Assembly (NCBI GenBank): GCA_947471505.1
Contig: CANIWM010000056.1
Span: forward strand, 1 to 42,519
Length of the DNA stretch: 42,519 nucleotides
DNA from: Chthoniobacteraceae bacterium
GTDB lineage: Bacteria; Verrucomicrobiota; Verrucomicrobiia; Chthoniobacterales; Chthoniobacteraceae
Direction of reading: 5' to 3'
The translations under genes and the position numbers were made by a program. The notes beneath the pieces were generated by a model. The model had not been told where the DNA came from and made no database searches. It was given only the letters and a program-made list of their open reading frames with translations. Within the stretch, counting starts at the first letter, position 1. Every line of letters starts with the position of its first letter. Positions 17,388 through 24,806 of this stretch are shown one piece after another.

Positions 17388-17618
17388 CTTTTCCCCGCTG
17401 CTCTTCCCAGCCAGCCGCGCACGCTCCTCCAGCTTCCGAGTTAATTCCGTGCTGTGCTCCACCTCTCGCGCACGCTCCTCGGTTGAAGCTGACGACAGAC
17501 TCCCAACTCCGGTTTTTGAAAAAAGCGGCTCGGGCTTGAAGCGGTGAGTATTCTCCACCACCGCCTCCATGATGTCCTCGTCCGTCAGGTGCTCCAGCAG
17601 GTCCAATCGTAGTTTCAT
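17385..17618 (-). CDS. 5' part of the same unknown gene, 77 residues
   Basis: It starts MKLRLDLLEHLTDEDIMEAVVEN and continues as a charged helical protein to KLEERARLAGKSSGEK. It has strongly GC-biased third positions and AAGGA 11 bp before the ATG. An alternative ATG at 17625, in the other frame, shares the same ribosome site. It stops where the second frame (16990-17387) takes over, so it is probably the N-terminal part of a split gene. It lies 50 bp after the vapC-like stop and may be the third gene of that unit. Confidence 0.55.
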   Translation of the reverse strand: MKLRLDLLEHLTDEDIMEAVVENTHRFKPEPLFSKTGVGSLSSASTEERAREVEHSTELTRKLEERARLAGKSSGEK

Positions 17619-17668
17619 CCGGCATTGTGTCCTTCTTTCATAGTGGTTCAGCAAGGCGGAGCTTTCGA

Positions 17669-18055
17669 TTACCAAATGCGATCCACCCCGTAATTGTCGA
17701 ACGCCGCATCGCAACCTACGACCGTCATCCCATCTACCAACGCCTGTGCCGTAATCATTCGGTCGAACGGATCACGGTGGTGCAACGGCAACGTGTGATA
17801 ACGGTGGAGATGCTCCGCCCGAATTGGCAGGATAGAAAAACCGTGCGCCTCCAATGCACTGGGAAAGAGCACCTCGAACGGTTTCGGTAAATCCAATTTC
17901 CCAAGCTGCGACTTGATCGCCATCTCCCATCCCGTCGCCATACTCACCCACCGCTCATTCGTCGCATCTTCGATTTGCTCCCGCGCCACAGCACTAAGTT
18001 TCGGGTCGTCTTCCAGAAACCAAATCAGCGCGTGCGTATCCAGCAGCAGCTTCAT
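17669..18055 (-). CDS. vapC: VapC-like PIN-domain toxin
   Basis: The 128-residue PIN-domain protein has the four acidic positions of the nuclease site: Asp6 in LLLDTHALIWFL, Glu in GWEMAIKSQLGKL, Asp in HRDPFDRMI, and a distal Asp in VVGCDAAF. Length matches VapC RNases, which cleave RNA when not bound by antitoxin. Its start overlaps the stop of the antitoxin gene (18052-18055), the usual TA coupling. The toxin assignment is strong by family and context; the RNA target is unknown. Confidence 0.92.
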   Translation of the reverse strand: MKLLLDTHALIWFLEDDPKLSAVAREQIEDATNERWVSMATGWEMAIKSQLGKLDLPKPFEVLFPSALEAHGFSILPIRAEHLHRYHTLPLHHRDPFDRMITAQALVDGMTVVGCDAAFDNYGVDRIW

Positions 18056-18288
18056 TCCATATACTCCCGGAAATCTTCGAGTGGTGCGTCAAAATCCGGT
18101 GCCATTCGAAATCCCTTCAAGCATCCCGCCTTTGGAGCCACCCGCGCTTTCGGCGGAACTGCAACAACGTCATCCTCAATCTGCACCACCGCCCGATGCC
18201 GCCCCGGCTTTACCGACGGCGGCAACGTCAGCATCGCATGGCCCTCCGCATCCACGACGAGTGTTTCTTCAATGGTGATCATGGGCAA
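18052..18288 (-). CDS. vapB: VapB-like antitoxin
   Basis: The 78-residue protein begins MPMITIEETLVVDAEGHAMLTLPPSV, resembling DUF2281-type antitoxins that precede this VapC group. A variable middle follows, then a C-terminal tail DFDAPLEDFREYME that would wrap the PIN toxin. It is encoded immediately upstream of vapC with a 4-bp overlap. Autoregulation by the TA complex is usual for the family; no operator was defined here. Confidence 0.85.
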   Translation of the reverse strand: MPMITIEETLVVDAEGHAMLTLPPSVKPGRHRAVVQIEDDVVAVPPKARVAPKAGCLKGFRMAPDFDAPLEDFREYME

Positions 18289-18330
18289 AGCGAGTAGCTC
18301 ATCCCGGAGGAAATCACAAGTATTCCTCCG

Positions 18331-18519
18331 TCACGCTGGTTTCGAGCCAGCGGGTGGCGGCACCTGTGGGTGAAGTTGATTGAGCCATACAAAATCCACG
18401 GGCTCGCCCTCAAACGCCATACTCGCCGCGACCTGACGCGGAATCTCACGCCAGCGCCGCAACAGCCGCTCCTCCTCTGGCAACGCACGCCAGAGGGCAA
18501 TGGAATCAAGGTAGCTCAT
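18331..18519 (-). CDS. Small hypothetical protein (62 residues)
   Basis: It starts MSYLDSIALWRALPEEERLLRRW and continues REIPRQVAASMAFEGEP, a compact helical pattern, ending PPPAGSKPA. The ATG at 18519 is preferred over one at 18549, as the first ten residues of the longer form look unstructured. It lies 42 bp before vapB on the same strand and may share its transcript. I do not recognise a named family; the composition looks like a small DNA-binding or antitoxin-like protein, but that is a guess. Confidence 0.5.
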   Translation of the reverse strand: MSYLDSIALWRALPEEERLLRRWREIPRQVAASMAFEGEPVDFVWLNQLHPQVPPPAGSKPA

Positions 18520-18566
18520 ACAGCGGAGAGTATGCACCGAGCGCATCATTGCAAGCTCCTGAACGG

Positions 18567-18608
18567 GTATCCGGCAGCAGCTTCATTCCGTATACTCCCG
18601 GAAGTCTT
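18567..18608 (-). pseudogene. Fragment duplicating the vapB/vapC junction
   Basis: These 42 bp match 18036-18077, the end of vapB and the start of vapC, with three or four differences. On the minus strand they still read MKLLPDT where the intact toxin reads MKLLLDT. No further vapC sequence follows, so this is a scrap of a second TA locus or of a local duplication. Confidence 0.7.
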
Positions 18609-18742
18609 ACGGATGCGCGACGGCTCGCATCGCGGGGTTTGCAGCGGCGTTCAAGTCCGCCTGCATCGGCAGCACGCTGCTGGTCTTCTGGCACCAAGAC
18701 GCCAGCCTTGCCACGCGTCCGATTCTTTGGCACGCCCATCCC

Positions 18743-18847
18743 ATGCCCGAGCCCTACACGTTTCTAAATCTCACCGACTTCACCCTCGGCGCACTTACCG
18801 GCTTCCTCCCGTCGCAGGCGGCGCACGCCTCACCATCAATCCTATGA
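18743..18847 (+). CDS. Possible 34-residue leader ORF coupled to the STAND gene
   Basis: An ATG at 18743 opens a 34-codon frame (MPEPYTFLNLTDFTLGALTG, ending ASPSIL) whose TGA overlaps the ATG of the large STAND gene (ATGA). This arrangement is typical of translational coupling. The peptide is hydrophobic in the middle and matches nothing I know. It may instead be chance, or a remnant of another gene's end. Confidence 0.3.
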   Translation: MPEPYTFLNLTDFTLGALTGFLPSQAAHASPSIL

Positions 18848-21800
18848 ACAAGAAACTCTTCCTCTCCACCGTCAGCAGCGAGTTTGCGGAATACCGCAAG
18901 CTCCTCACCTCCGACCTCAAGCGCCCCGAACTCGACGTCGCCGTGCAGGAAGACTTCATCGTCACCGACGGCACGACGCTGGAGAAACTCGACAAATACA
19001 TCCGCCATTGCGACGGCATCATTCACCTCATCGGCAAAGCCACCGGAGCCGTCCCCGAGGAACCCGCCGTCGCCGCACTGCTCGCACGGTATCCCGATTT
19101 CGCCGCCAAGCTCCCGCCGCTTGCCGCGCTGCTCGCCCAGCCGCAGCCGGGGTTCTCCTACACGCAGTGGGAGGCATACCTCGCCATCTACCACCAGCGC
19201 CCGCTTTTCGTCTATCGCCCCACCGATTTCGACCTCGCCGTTCTCAACGTCCCTCGCGACGCCCGCTTCGTCTTCAACGCCGCCGAAGAGCGTTCACAAA
19301 AAGAACACTACGCCCGCATCAGCGCGCTTGGGCGCGACCGCGGGCAGTTCTTAAATGAAGAGCGGCTCAGCTCGGCAGTGCTGCGCGATCTTGTCGAGAT
19401 TCTCCCCCGGCTGGAGACGACCATCGTCGTCCCGCCCACCAAACTCCGCCACACCGCCGAACTGCTCATCGGGCGCGATGAAGACCTTGCCCGGCTGGAT
19501 ACCGCTTGGAACGACTCCCGCAAAAACGTCGTCATCGTCCGCGCCTTTGGCGGTATGGGGAAGACCTCCCTCGTCGCAAATTGGATGGCCGAGCTGGCCA
19601 TGAAAAACTGGCGCGGTGCCCGGCGCGTCTTCGACTGGTCTTTCTACAGTCAGGGCACCAACGACCAGCGCGCCGCCTCCGCCGACTCCTTCATCGCCGC
19701 AGCCCTCACTGCGTTCGGCGACCCCGATCCCGTGCTCGGTTCCCCGTGGGAGCGCGGCGCACGACTCGCCGCGTTGGTGGCGAAAGAGCGCTGCCTGCTC
19801 GTGCTCGATGGACTGGAGCCATTGCAATTCCCGCCCGGCGCTATGGAGGGGAAACTCAAGGACCAAGCCATCGAAGCCCTGCTCAAAGGACTCGCCGCCC
19901 AAAACGCCGGGCTCTGCGTCGTCACCACGCGGGAAAAAGTCCCCGACATCCAGCAGCACTACGGACGCACGGCAGACGACATCGCGCTCACTGCCCTCAC
20001 CGACCTCGCAGGCGCGGCCCTCCTGCATCACCACGGAACCACGCACGCCGGGGCGAGCTCCATCGCCCGCGACCACAAGGAACTCCAAACCGCCAGCCGC
20101 GAAGTCCGCGGCCACGGCCTCACGCTCCAATTGCTCGGCCAATATCTCCGGCTCGTGGAAGGCGGCGACATCCTCAAGCGCGGCACCGTCCGCCTTGCCG
20201 ACGCCGACCACGAATACCAAAACGACGCCACCCGCCCCTACGGCCACGCCTTCAAAGCCATGGAAGCCTACGAGAAATGGTTCCAGCGCGAGGGCGACAA
20301 AGGGCAGCGCCAGCTCGCCGTCCTCCGCCTGCTCGGCCTCTTCGACCGCCCCGCCTCCAAAGACTGTCTCGAAGCCCTGCGCAAAGAGCCCGTCATCGCC
20401 GGGCTGACCGAGCCGCTCGTCGGACTGGCTCCCCGCGACTGGACCCTTGTCACAAGCCGTCTGGCGGAAATCAATCTCGTCACCGTACAAGACGACGGCG
20501 GGCTGGATGCCCATCCACTCCTGCGGGAATACTTCGCGATGAAGCTCCGCGAGCAGCAGCCCGAGAGTTGGAAGGCCGCGCACCGGCGGCTCTACGAACA
20601 CCTCTGCGCGACGACGAAGGAAGGCGACCAGCCCACGCTCGAAGCCCTCCAACCGCTCTACCAAGCCGTGGCCCACGGCTGCCAGGCGGGCTTGCAGCAG
20701 GAGGCGTGTGACAAGGTTTACTTCGCCCGCATCATGCGAGGGGACGAATACTACAGCTCAAAAAAACTCGGCGCGCTCGGTTCAAGCTTGGGGGCCGTCG
20801 CCTGCTTCTTCGAGACCACGTGGAGCCGCACCTCGACTGCGCTAAACGAAGCCGACCAATCTTGGCTGCTGAACGAAACAGCCTACTACCTGCGTGCATT
20901 GGGTCGGGCGACTGAGGCACTCGAGCCGATGCGGGCAACCATCGCGTTTTACACCAAGAACGGTCATTGGAAGCAAGCCGCCCAAGGCGCCAGCAACCTG
21001 AGCGAGCTGGAGCTGACGCTGGGCGAGGTGGCCGGGGCGGTGGGGGACGCCGAGCAGTCCGTGACCTACGCCGACCGCAGCGGTGATGCGTTTCAGCGGA
21101 TGAGCAAACGCACGACCCATGCCGACGCCCTGCACCAGGCGGGCCGCCGGGACGAGGCTGAGGCGCGCTTCCGCGAGGCCGAGCAGATGCAGGCCGAGCG
21201 CCAGCCCGACTACCCGCTGCTGTATTCGCTTCCGGGCTTCCAGTATTGCGACCTGCTCTTGGCGGAGGCGGAACGCCAAGGAGCGGCGACATTCCTGTCG
21301 CTGTCCCCCATAGCGCGAAGCGCCCAATCTATTTCGCGCTCGAACGTCGATCCCGCCGCCTTGCCAGAAGATGGTGCTGCTCCGCCGCAAGCAGAGACAG
21401 CGACAAGAATGTCGCCGCTCCTTGGGCGCTGCCGCGCCGTCTCCGAGCGCGCGGCGCAGACGCTCAAGTGGGTGACCGACGCCAAGATGAGCCTCCTCAC
21501 CATCGCCCTCGACCACCTCACCCTAGGCCGCGCCGCGCTCTACGCGACGATTCTCGGTTCACCCGATTCCGCACTCCGCATTCCGCATTCCGAATTGGAC
21601 TCCGCCGTCTCCGGCCTCCGCCGCGCCGGCACGCAAGACATGCTCCCCCACGCCCTCCTCACCCGCGCCTGGCAGCGGAGCCTCACCGGCGCCCTGACTT
21701 CCGCGCAAGCCGGCCCCGACAGCGCGCAGAGCGACCTGGACGAAGCATGGGAAATCGCCGAGCGCGGGCCGATGCCGCTTTTCCTCGCGGACATCCACCT

Positions 21801-22032
21801 TCACCGCGCACGACTGTTTGGAATGCGGAGAGCGGAAAGGAGAGGCGGGCGCGTATCCGTGGGATTCCGCGCAACACGACCTCGCCGAAGCCCGCCTCCT
21901 CATCGAGAAACACGGCTACCACCGCCGCCTGCCCGAACTCGAAGACGCCGAAGCCGCCCTCGGCGTCGCGTCGCCCGCGCCCCGCAACGATTAGCCCGCC
22001 GACGCGTAGAGCGCCGAAGGTGCGAGATGTGA
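18844..22032 (+). CDS. DUF4062-NTPase-TPR protein (STAND family), C-terminus frameshifted
   Basis: This large (1062-residue) cytosolic signal-transduction ATPase starts MNKKLFLSTVSSEFAEYRKLL, a DUF4062 domain (1-130, TIR-like fold in the family). An NB-ARC/STAND NTPase follows with Walker A GGMGKTS (236-242), Walker B LLVLDG (318-323), sensor VVTTRE and the winged-helix HPLLREYFAMKLRE. TPR-like helices fill residues 650-1000. Relatives act as ligand-triggered switches, several in anti-phage defence or cell death; the role here is inferred. An in-frame palindrome sits at 21274-21428. After about 21815 the reading frame is Arg-rich nonsense, whereas the +1 frame gives a family-like end (AYPWDSAQHDLAEARLLIEK, stop at 21994). 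Start chosen because DUF4062 begins there. Confidence 0.87.
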   Translation: MNKKLFLSTVSSEFAEYRKLLTSDLKRPELDVAVQEDFIVTDGTTLEKLDKYIRHCDGIIHLIGKATGAVPEEPAVAALLARYPDFAAKLPPLAALLAQPQPGFSYTQWEAYLAIYHQRPLFVYRPTDFDLAVLNVPRDARFVFNAAEERSQKEHYARISALGRDRGQFLNEERLSSAVLRDLVEILPRLETTIVVPPTKLRHTAELLIGRDEDLARLDTAWNDSRKNVVIVRAFGGMGKTSLVANWMAELAMKNWRGARRVFDWSFYSQGTNDQRAASADSFIAAALTAFGDPDPVLGSPWERGARLAALVAKERCLLVLDGLEPLQFPPGAMEGKLKDQAIEALLKGLAAQNAGLCVVTTREKVPDIQQHYGRTADDIALTALTDLAGAALLHHHGTTHAGASSIARDHKELQTASREVRGHGLTLQLLGQYLRLVEGGDILKRGTVRLADADHEYQNDATRPYGHAFKAMEAYEKWFQREGDKGQRQLAVLRLLGLFDRPASKDCLEALRKEPVIAGLTEPLVGLAPRDWTLVTSRLAEINLVTVQDDGGLDAHPLLREYFAMKLREQQPESWKAAHRRLYEHLCATTKEGDQPTLEALQPLYQAVAHGCQAGLQQEACDKVYFARIMRGDEYYSSKKLGALGSSLGAVACFFETTWSRTSTALNEADQSWLLNETAYYLRALGRATEALEPMRATIAFYTKNGHWKQAAQGASNLSELELTLGEVAGAVGDAEQSVTYADRSGDAFQRMSKRTTHADALHQAGRRDEAEARFREAEQMQAERQPDYPLLYSLPGFQYCDLLLAEAERQGAATFLSLSPIARSAQSISRSNVDPAALPEDGAAPPQAETATRMSPLLGRCRAVSERAAQTLKWVTDAKMSLLTIALDHLTLGRAALYATILGSPDSALRIPHSELDSAVSGLRRAGTQDMLPHALLTRAWQRSLTGALTSAQAGPDSAQSDLDEAWEIAERGPMPLFLADIHLHRARLFGMRRAERRGGRVSVGFRATRPRRSPPPHRETRLPPPPARTRRRRSRPRRRVARAPQRLARRRVERRRCEM
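21274..21428. repeat. Palindromic element embedded in the STAND reading frame
   Basis: Arms 21274-21305 and 21396-21428 are inverted repeats with one mismatch and one indel (core GGAGCGGCGACATTC). They enclose about 90 bp. In protein terms it inserts about 50 residues of low-complexity sequence between TPR helices without breaking the frame. A similar half element (CGGCAGGAATGCCGTCGCTC) is at about 22510-22535. Confidence 0.8.
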
Positions 22033-22225
22033 TAGCCCAGGGTGAAGCCCTGGGTAGGAGATAGAAAGAGCGCCAAGCCCTGCATGGGCGGCACAGAAAT
22101 TCCCGCCACGGTTTTGTCCCGCTCTTGCAGGGCTGCCTACGGTTTGCGTAGCCAACCCAGGGCTTCACCCGCGTAGGACGCGGCTCCGGCCTGGGCTATC
22201 ACATTGCCGGGCCTTCGGCCCTCAA
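22028..22225. repeat. Imperfect palindrome, family A copy 2
   Basis: It has the design of 2623-2851: outer arms with GTGATAGCCCAGGGTGAAG against CCTGGGCTATCAC, an inner AGCCCTGCATGGGCGG against GCTCTTGCAGGGCT, and the end TTGCCGGGCCTTCGGCCCTC shared with copy 1. It begins at the end of the STAND frame. The gene-free stretch 22033-22839 consists of this and the next repeats, plus sequence in which I see no gene. Confidence 0.75.
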
Positions 22226-22454
22226 CCGCTGCGTTCGGGTTTAGCCCGAACGCCGCGATTGACTCGGAAGACAGAGGAGCCAAAGGAGCGGCGCAAGCCA
22301 CAGTCGTAGCTCACGCGGCCCTCCGCGTGATTTATTAATCGCGAAGCGCTCATTTTTTCCGGGTGGAGCGCTGGGGAAATCTGAGCTTCGCGTGAGGAGA
22401 TTCACGCGGAGGGCCGCGTGAGCTACGACACGCAACCGCTGCGTTCGGGTTTAG
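22224..22454. repeat. 21-bp direct repeats flanking a palindrome
   Basis: AACCGCTGCGTTCGGGTTTA plus one G occurs at 22224-22244 and again at 22434-22454, exactly 210 bp apart. Between them lies the family B palindrome (22303-22429). This could be a duplication made on insertion or a simple repeat expansion. Confidence 0.7.
22303..22429. repeat. Palindrome family B, copy 1 (28-bp perfect arms)
   Basis: Arms 22303-22330 and 22402-22429 are perfect 28-bp inverted repeats beginning GTCGTAGCTCACGCGG. An inner pair (CGCGAAGCGCTCA near 22340 with TGAGCTTCGCG near 22382) extends the cruciform. A second copy is at 40719-40847. Confidence 0.88.
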
Positions 22455-22706
22455 GAGACTTTGCGCCGCTGTATTCTTTGACCATCACGTTTCTCGGCTT
22501 CGGCTCGCTGTCGGCGGCAGGAATGCCGTCGCTCCCCTCCGTCCGACTCCCACTTGGCTGATTCTCTGTAAATCGGTGTAAATCTCTGTGGGATAGGGGG
22601 AAAGGTGCGTCCATTGATGTGGGAGGGATGTCCCTGCCACCCACAAGGGACGGGTTGGCGGGCTCCCAACTTGGGTTGGCGGGTGGGCAACCTTTCCCTG
22701 CCGGGT

Positions 22707-22766
22707 GCCAGGGACGTTCTGTTTATCGTCAGACCTTGCGGACCTCGTCGGCGGAACGTCCCTGGC
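22707..22766. repeat. 13-bp perfect inverted repeat
   Basis: GCCAGGGACGTTC (22707-22719) and its exact complement (22754-22766) are separated by 34 bp. Further GTCCCTG words lie around 22629. It lies just downstream of the 122-residue minus-strand gene and may form a transcript hairpin, but no T tract follows. Confidence 0.55.
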
Positions 22767-22839
22767 GGTGGGGAGGGCTGGGCTGTCGCGGTGGCGGCGC
22801 TTCCCTCCCCCCGGGCAGGTGCGGGTTTTTGTGCGGCTC

Positions 22840-23208
22840 CTATTTAGGAGGGGCGGCTTTCTTTGGCTTTTTGGGGTTCATTTCTCCACGGATGCCACGC
22901 AGCTTTTTGGTGAGGGCGTGGTCTTTTCCGAGGAGTCCGGCCACGGTGTTGACGGCTCCGCTGGCGGCGTCGTATGCGGTGTCGCGGACTGCGTTTTCTG
23001 CGGCGAGCGATGCTTGTGCGATGGCTTCGTCCGCGACGGTTTTTGCGTTGAGGTCGGGGAGGGCTTTGATGCCGTCTTCGATTTCTTTGGCGAGGTCTGC
23101 GGGGTCGAATTTCTTCGCCTTGAGTGCGTCGCTGGTTGCTTTCTCTTTGAGGATGCCTGCGATTTGGGATGCGAAGGATTCTCTCTCTGCGTTGTTCATG
23201 TTTGCCAT
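22840..23208 (-). CDS. Hypothetical protein, Ala/Lys-rich, 122 residues
   Basis: It starts MANMNNAERESFASQIAGIL, has a charged Ala-rich helical centre (FDPADLAKEIEDGIKALPDL; AIAQASLAAENAVRDTAYDA) and a basic tail NPKKPKKAAPPK. There is no signal peptide or membrane segment. The pattern suggests a helical, perhaps oligomeric protein with a nucleic-acid-contacting tail; no family is recognised. It stands alone between the repeat block and a gene-free upstream stretch. Confidence 0.7.
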   Translation of the reverse strand: MANMNNAERESFASQIAGILKEKATSDALKAKKFDPADLAKEIEDGIKALPDLNAKTVADEAIAQASLAAENAVRDTAYDAASGAVNTVAGLLGKDHALTKKLRGIRGEMNPKKPKKAAPPK

Positions 23209-23612
23209 TGTGTTGTTTTATGCGAGCGGGCACTGCGGATGGCTCCAGCGGGGGAATGCGGTGAGGCGTTCCTCGATGTGAAGTCTTGCAGTGCCCGAGG
23301 AAGTTCGGGTTCTGCGAGGCTGCTGGTGGCCAGGCGACGGTGTCCGTTCTGTTTCATGCGTTTTGTGTTGTTTGGGGCTGGGGTCGTCTCACATCGGGCG
23401 GCTCTGGCTCGGGGCGGGATGGTGCATGTTTGGTGGGGAATGAGTAGCTCTTTCTTGTGGGGAGTTTTTGGGATAATGCGACTTTCGCGTTGACGCATTT
23501 TTTTCGTCCAGTAGTTTCCGCCGCCACTAGCTGAACAAAAACCTTTAATCGAAAAACCGCACGACCCTTGTTGTATGCTGATTTTCAGCGCACGACGGGG
23601 GTTTTTTAGCCT
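23209..23612. other. Gene-free divergent spacer (404 bp)
   Basis: I see no credible gene here; open frames on both strands are shadows with poor composition. The last 120 bp are relatively AT-rich (from about 23490) and must carry the promoter for the NDK-domain gene. The other end serves the 122-residue gene. No precise promoter was assigned. Confidence 0.5.
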
Positions 23613-24782
23613 ATGGCCACTGAACTTTCTTACGTCTTACTCACACCTTACACCATGCGCAAAAGCCGCACGGGGGGGATCATCTCACGCCTGATTTCCC
23701 GCACAGGGCTCGACCTTGTGGCTGCGCGCGTCTTTACACCGGGGGCAGAACTCACGGAGAAGTTCGCGGCGGGGCAGGTGACGGATAGCGATATGAGCCA
23801 TCGCGCCGCGCAGGAGCTGATCCAGAAGTATGTGCTGTCCCATTTCACCGGCGGCACATCGGGGACGAAACCTCGGGTGATCGTGCTCGTTTTCCGTGGG
23901 GAAGACGCGGTGAAGAAGATCAAAGAGAGCGTGGGGCATATCCTGAATGAGCGCACGGCGGGCGAGACGATTCGCGATACTTACGGGGACTACATCACCG
24001 ATGCGCAGGGGAATGTGACTTACTTTGAGCCGGGTGCGTTGGCCCCGCCGGATGCGGCGAGCGCGGAGCGAGATTTGCGTCTGCTGGCGCAGTATTCGGA
24101 CAGCGAAGGCGGCGTGATGGACGCAGCCATCGAGTTCCCGAAAGGCGCGAACGTCGAGAAGACGCTGGTGCTGATCAAGCCGGACAATTTCCAGTTCCCG
24201 AACGCGCGTCCGGGCGGCGTGATTGACCTCTTCAGCCGCACGGGGCTCTACATCATCGGGATGAAGGTGCATCACATGAGCTGCGCGCAGGCGGAGGAGT
24301 TCTACGGGCCTGTGCTGGCAGTGCTTCAGGATAAACTGCGCGGCCGTGCGGCGAGCATCGCAAAAGGTGCGCTGGAGCCGAAGTTCGAGATCACTTTCAC
24401 CCCCGAGCAGGAGAAGGCGCTGGGCGATTTGCTCGGGCCGATCACGGGACGGGAGAATTGGGAGGACATCGTGGAGTTTATGAGCGGACGCCGCCCGAGC
24501 ACTTGCCCGGCGGACCTCCGTAATGCTCCCGGCACGGCGAAGATCGTCGCGCTGATTTACCAAGGCGTCGATGCCGTGGCGAAAATCCGCGAGGTCCTCG
24601 GGCCGACCGACCCTTCCAAGGCACCACACGGCACGATTCGCCGCGAGTATGGCCAGAGCATCATGGTCAACGCTGCACACGCCAGCGACGCCGCCGAAAA
24701 CGCGGTCCGGGAAACCGGCATCATCCAAATCAACGAAAACAATTTCCGCACGCTCATCGAAGCGGCGTACGCAAAACAGTAA
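23613..24782 (+). CDS. Tandem nucleoside-diphosphate-kinase domain protein
   Basis: The 389-residue protein has two NDK-like halves. The N-terminal one (1-150; YVLLTPYTMRKSRTGGIISRL) lacks the NxxHxSD active-site motif. The C-terminal one (165-389; TLVLIKPDNFQFPNARPGGV) retains NAAHASD with His356 as the phosphorylated residue. NDK transfers phosphate between NTPs and NDPs; ordinary bacterial Ndk is about 140 residues, so this is an enlarged form with an insert around 255-300. It is followed by the aminotransferase after 24 bp, possibly one transcript. Confidence 0.85.
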   Translation: MATELSYVLLTPYTMRKSRTGGIISRLISRTGLDLVAARVFTPGAELTEKFAAGQVTDSDMSHRAAQELIQKYVLSHFTGGTSGTKPRVIVLVFRGEDAVKKIKESVGHILNERTAGETIRDTYGDYITDAQGNVTYFEPGALAPPDAASAERDLRLLAQYSDSEGGVMDAAIEFPKGANVEKTLVLIKPDNFQFPNARPGGVIDLFSRTGLYIIGMKVHHMSCAQAEEFYGPVLAVLQDKLRGRAASIAKGALEPKFEITFTPEQEKALGDLLGPITGRENWEDIVEFMSGRRPSTCPADLRNAPGTAKIVALIYQGVDAVAKIREVLGPTDPSKAPHGTIRREYGQSIMVNAAHASDAAENAVRETGIIQINENNFRTLIEAAYAKQ

Positions 24783-24806
24783 CCTATTTTAATACACCAA
24801 CACCGC

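Noticed and set aside
18336-18360. tRNA-like TTTCGAGCC word
   Set aside because: Only a short hairpin is present; no acceptor or anticodon stem fits around it.
19351-20676. 441-residue minus-strand frame inside the STAND gene
   Set aside because: The plus strand carries Walker A, Walker B and winged-helix motifs here; the minus frame has none.
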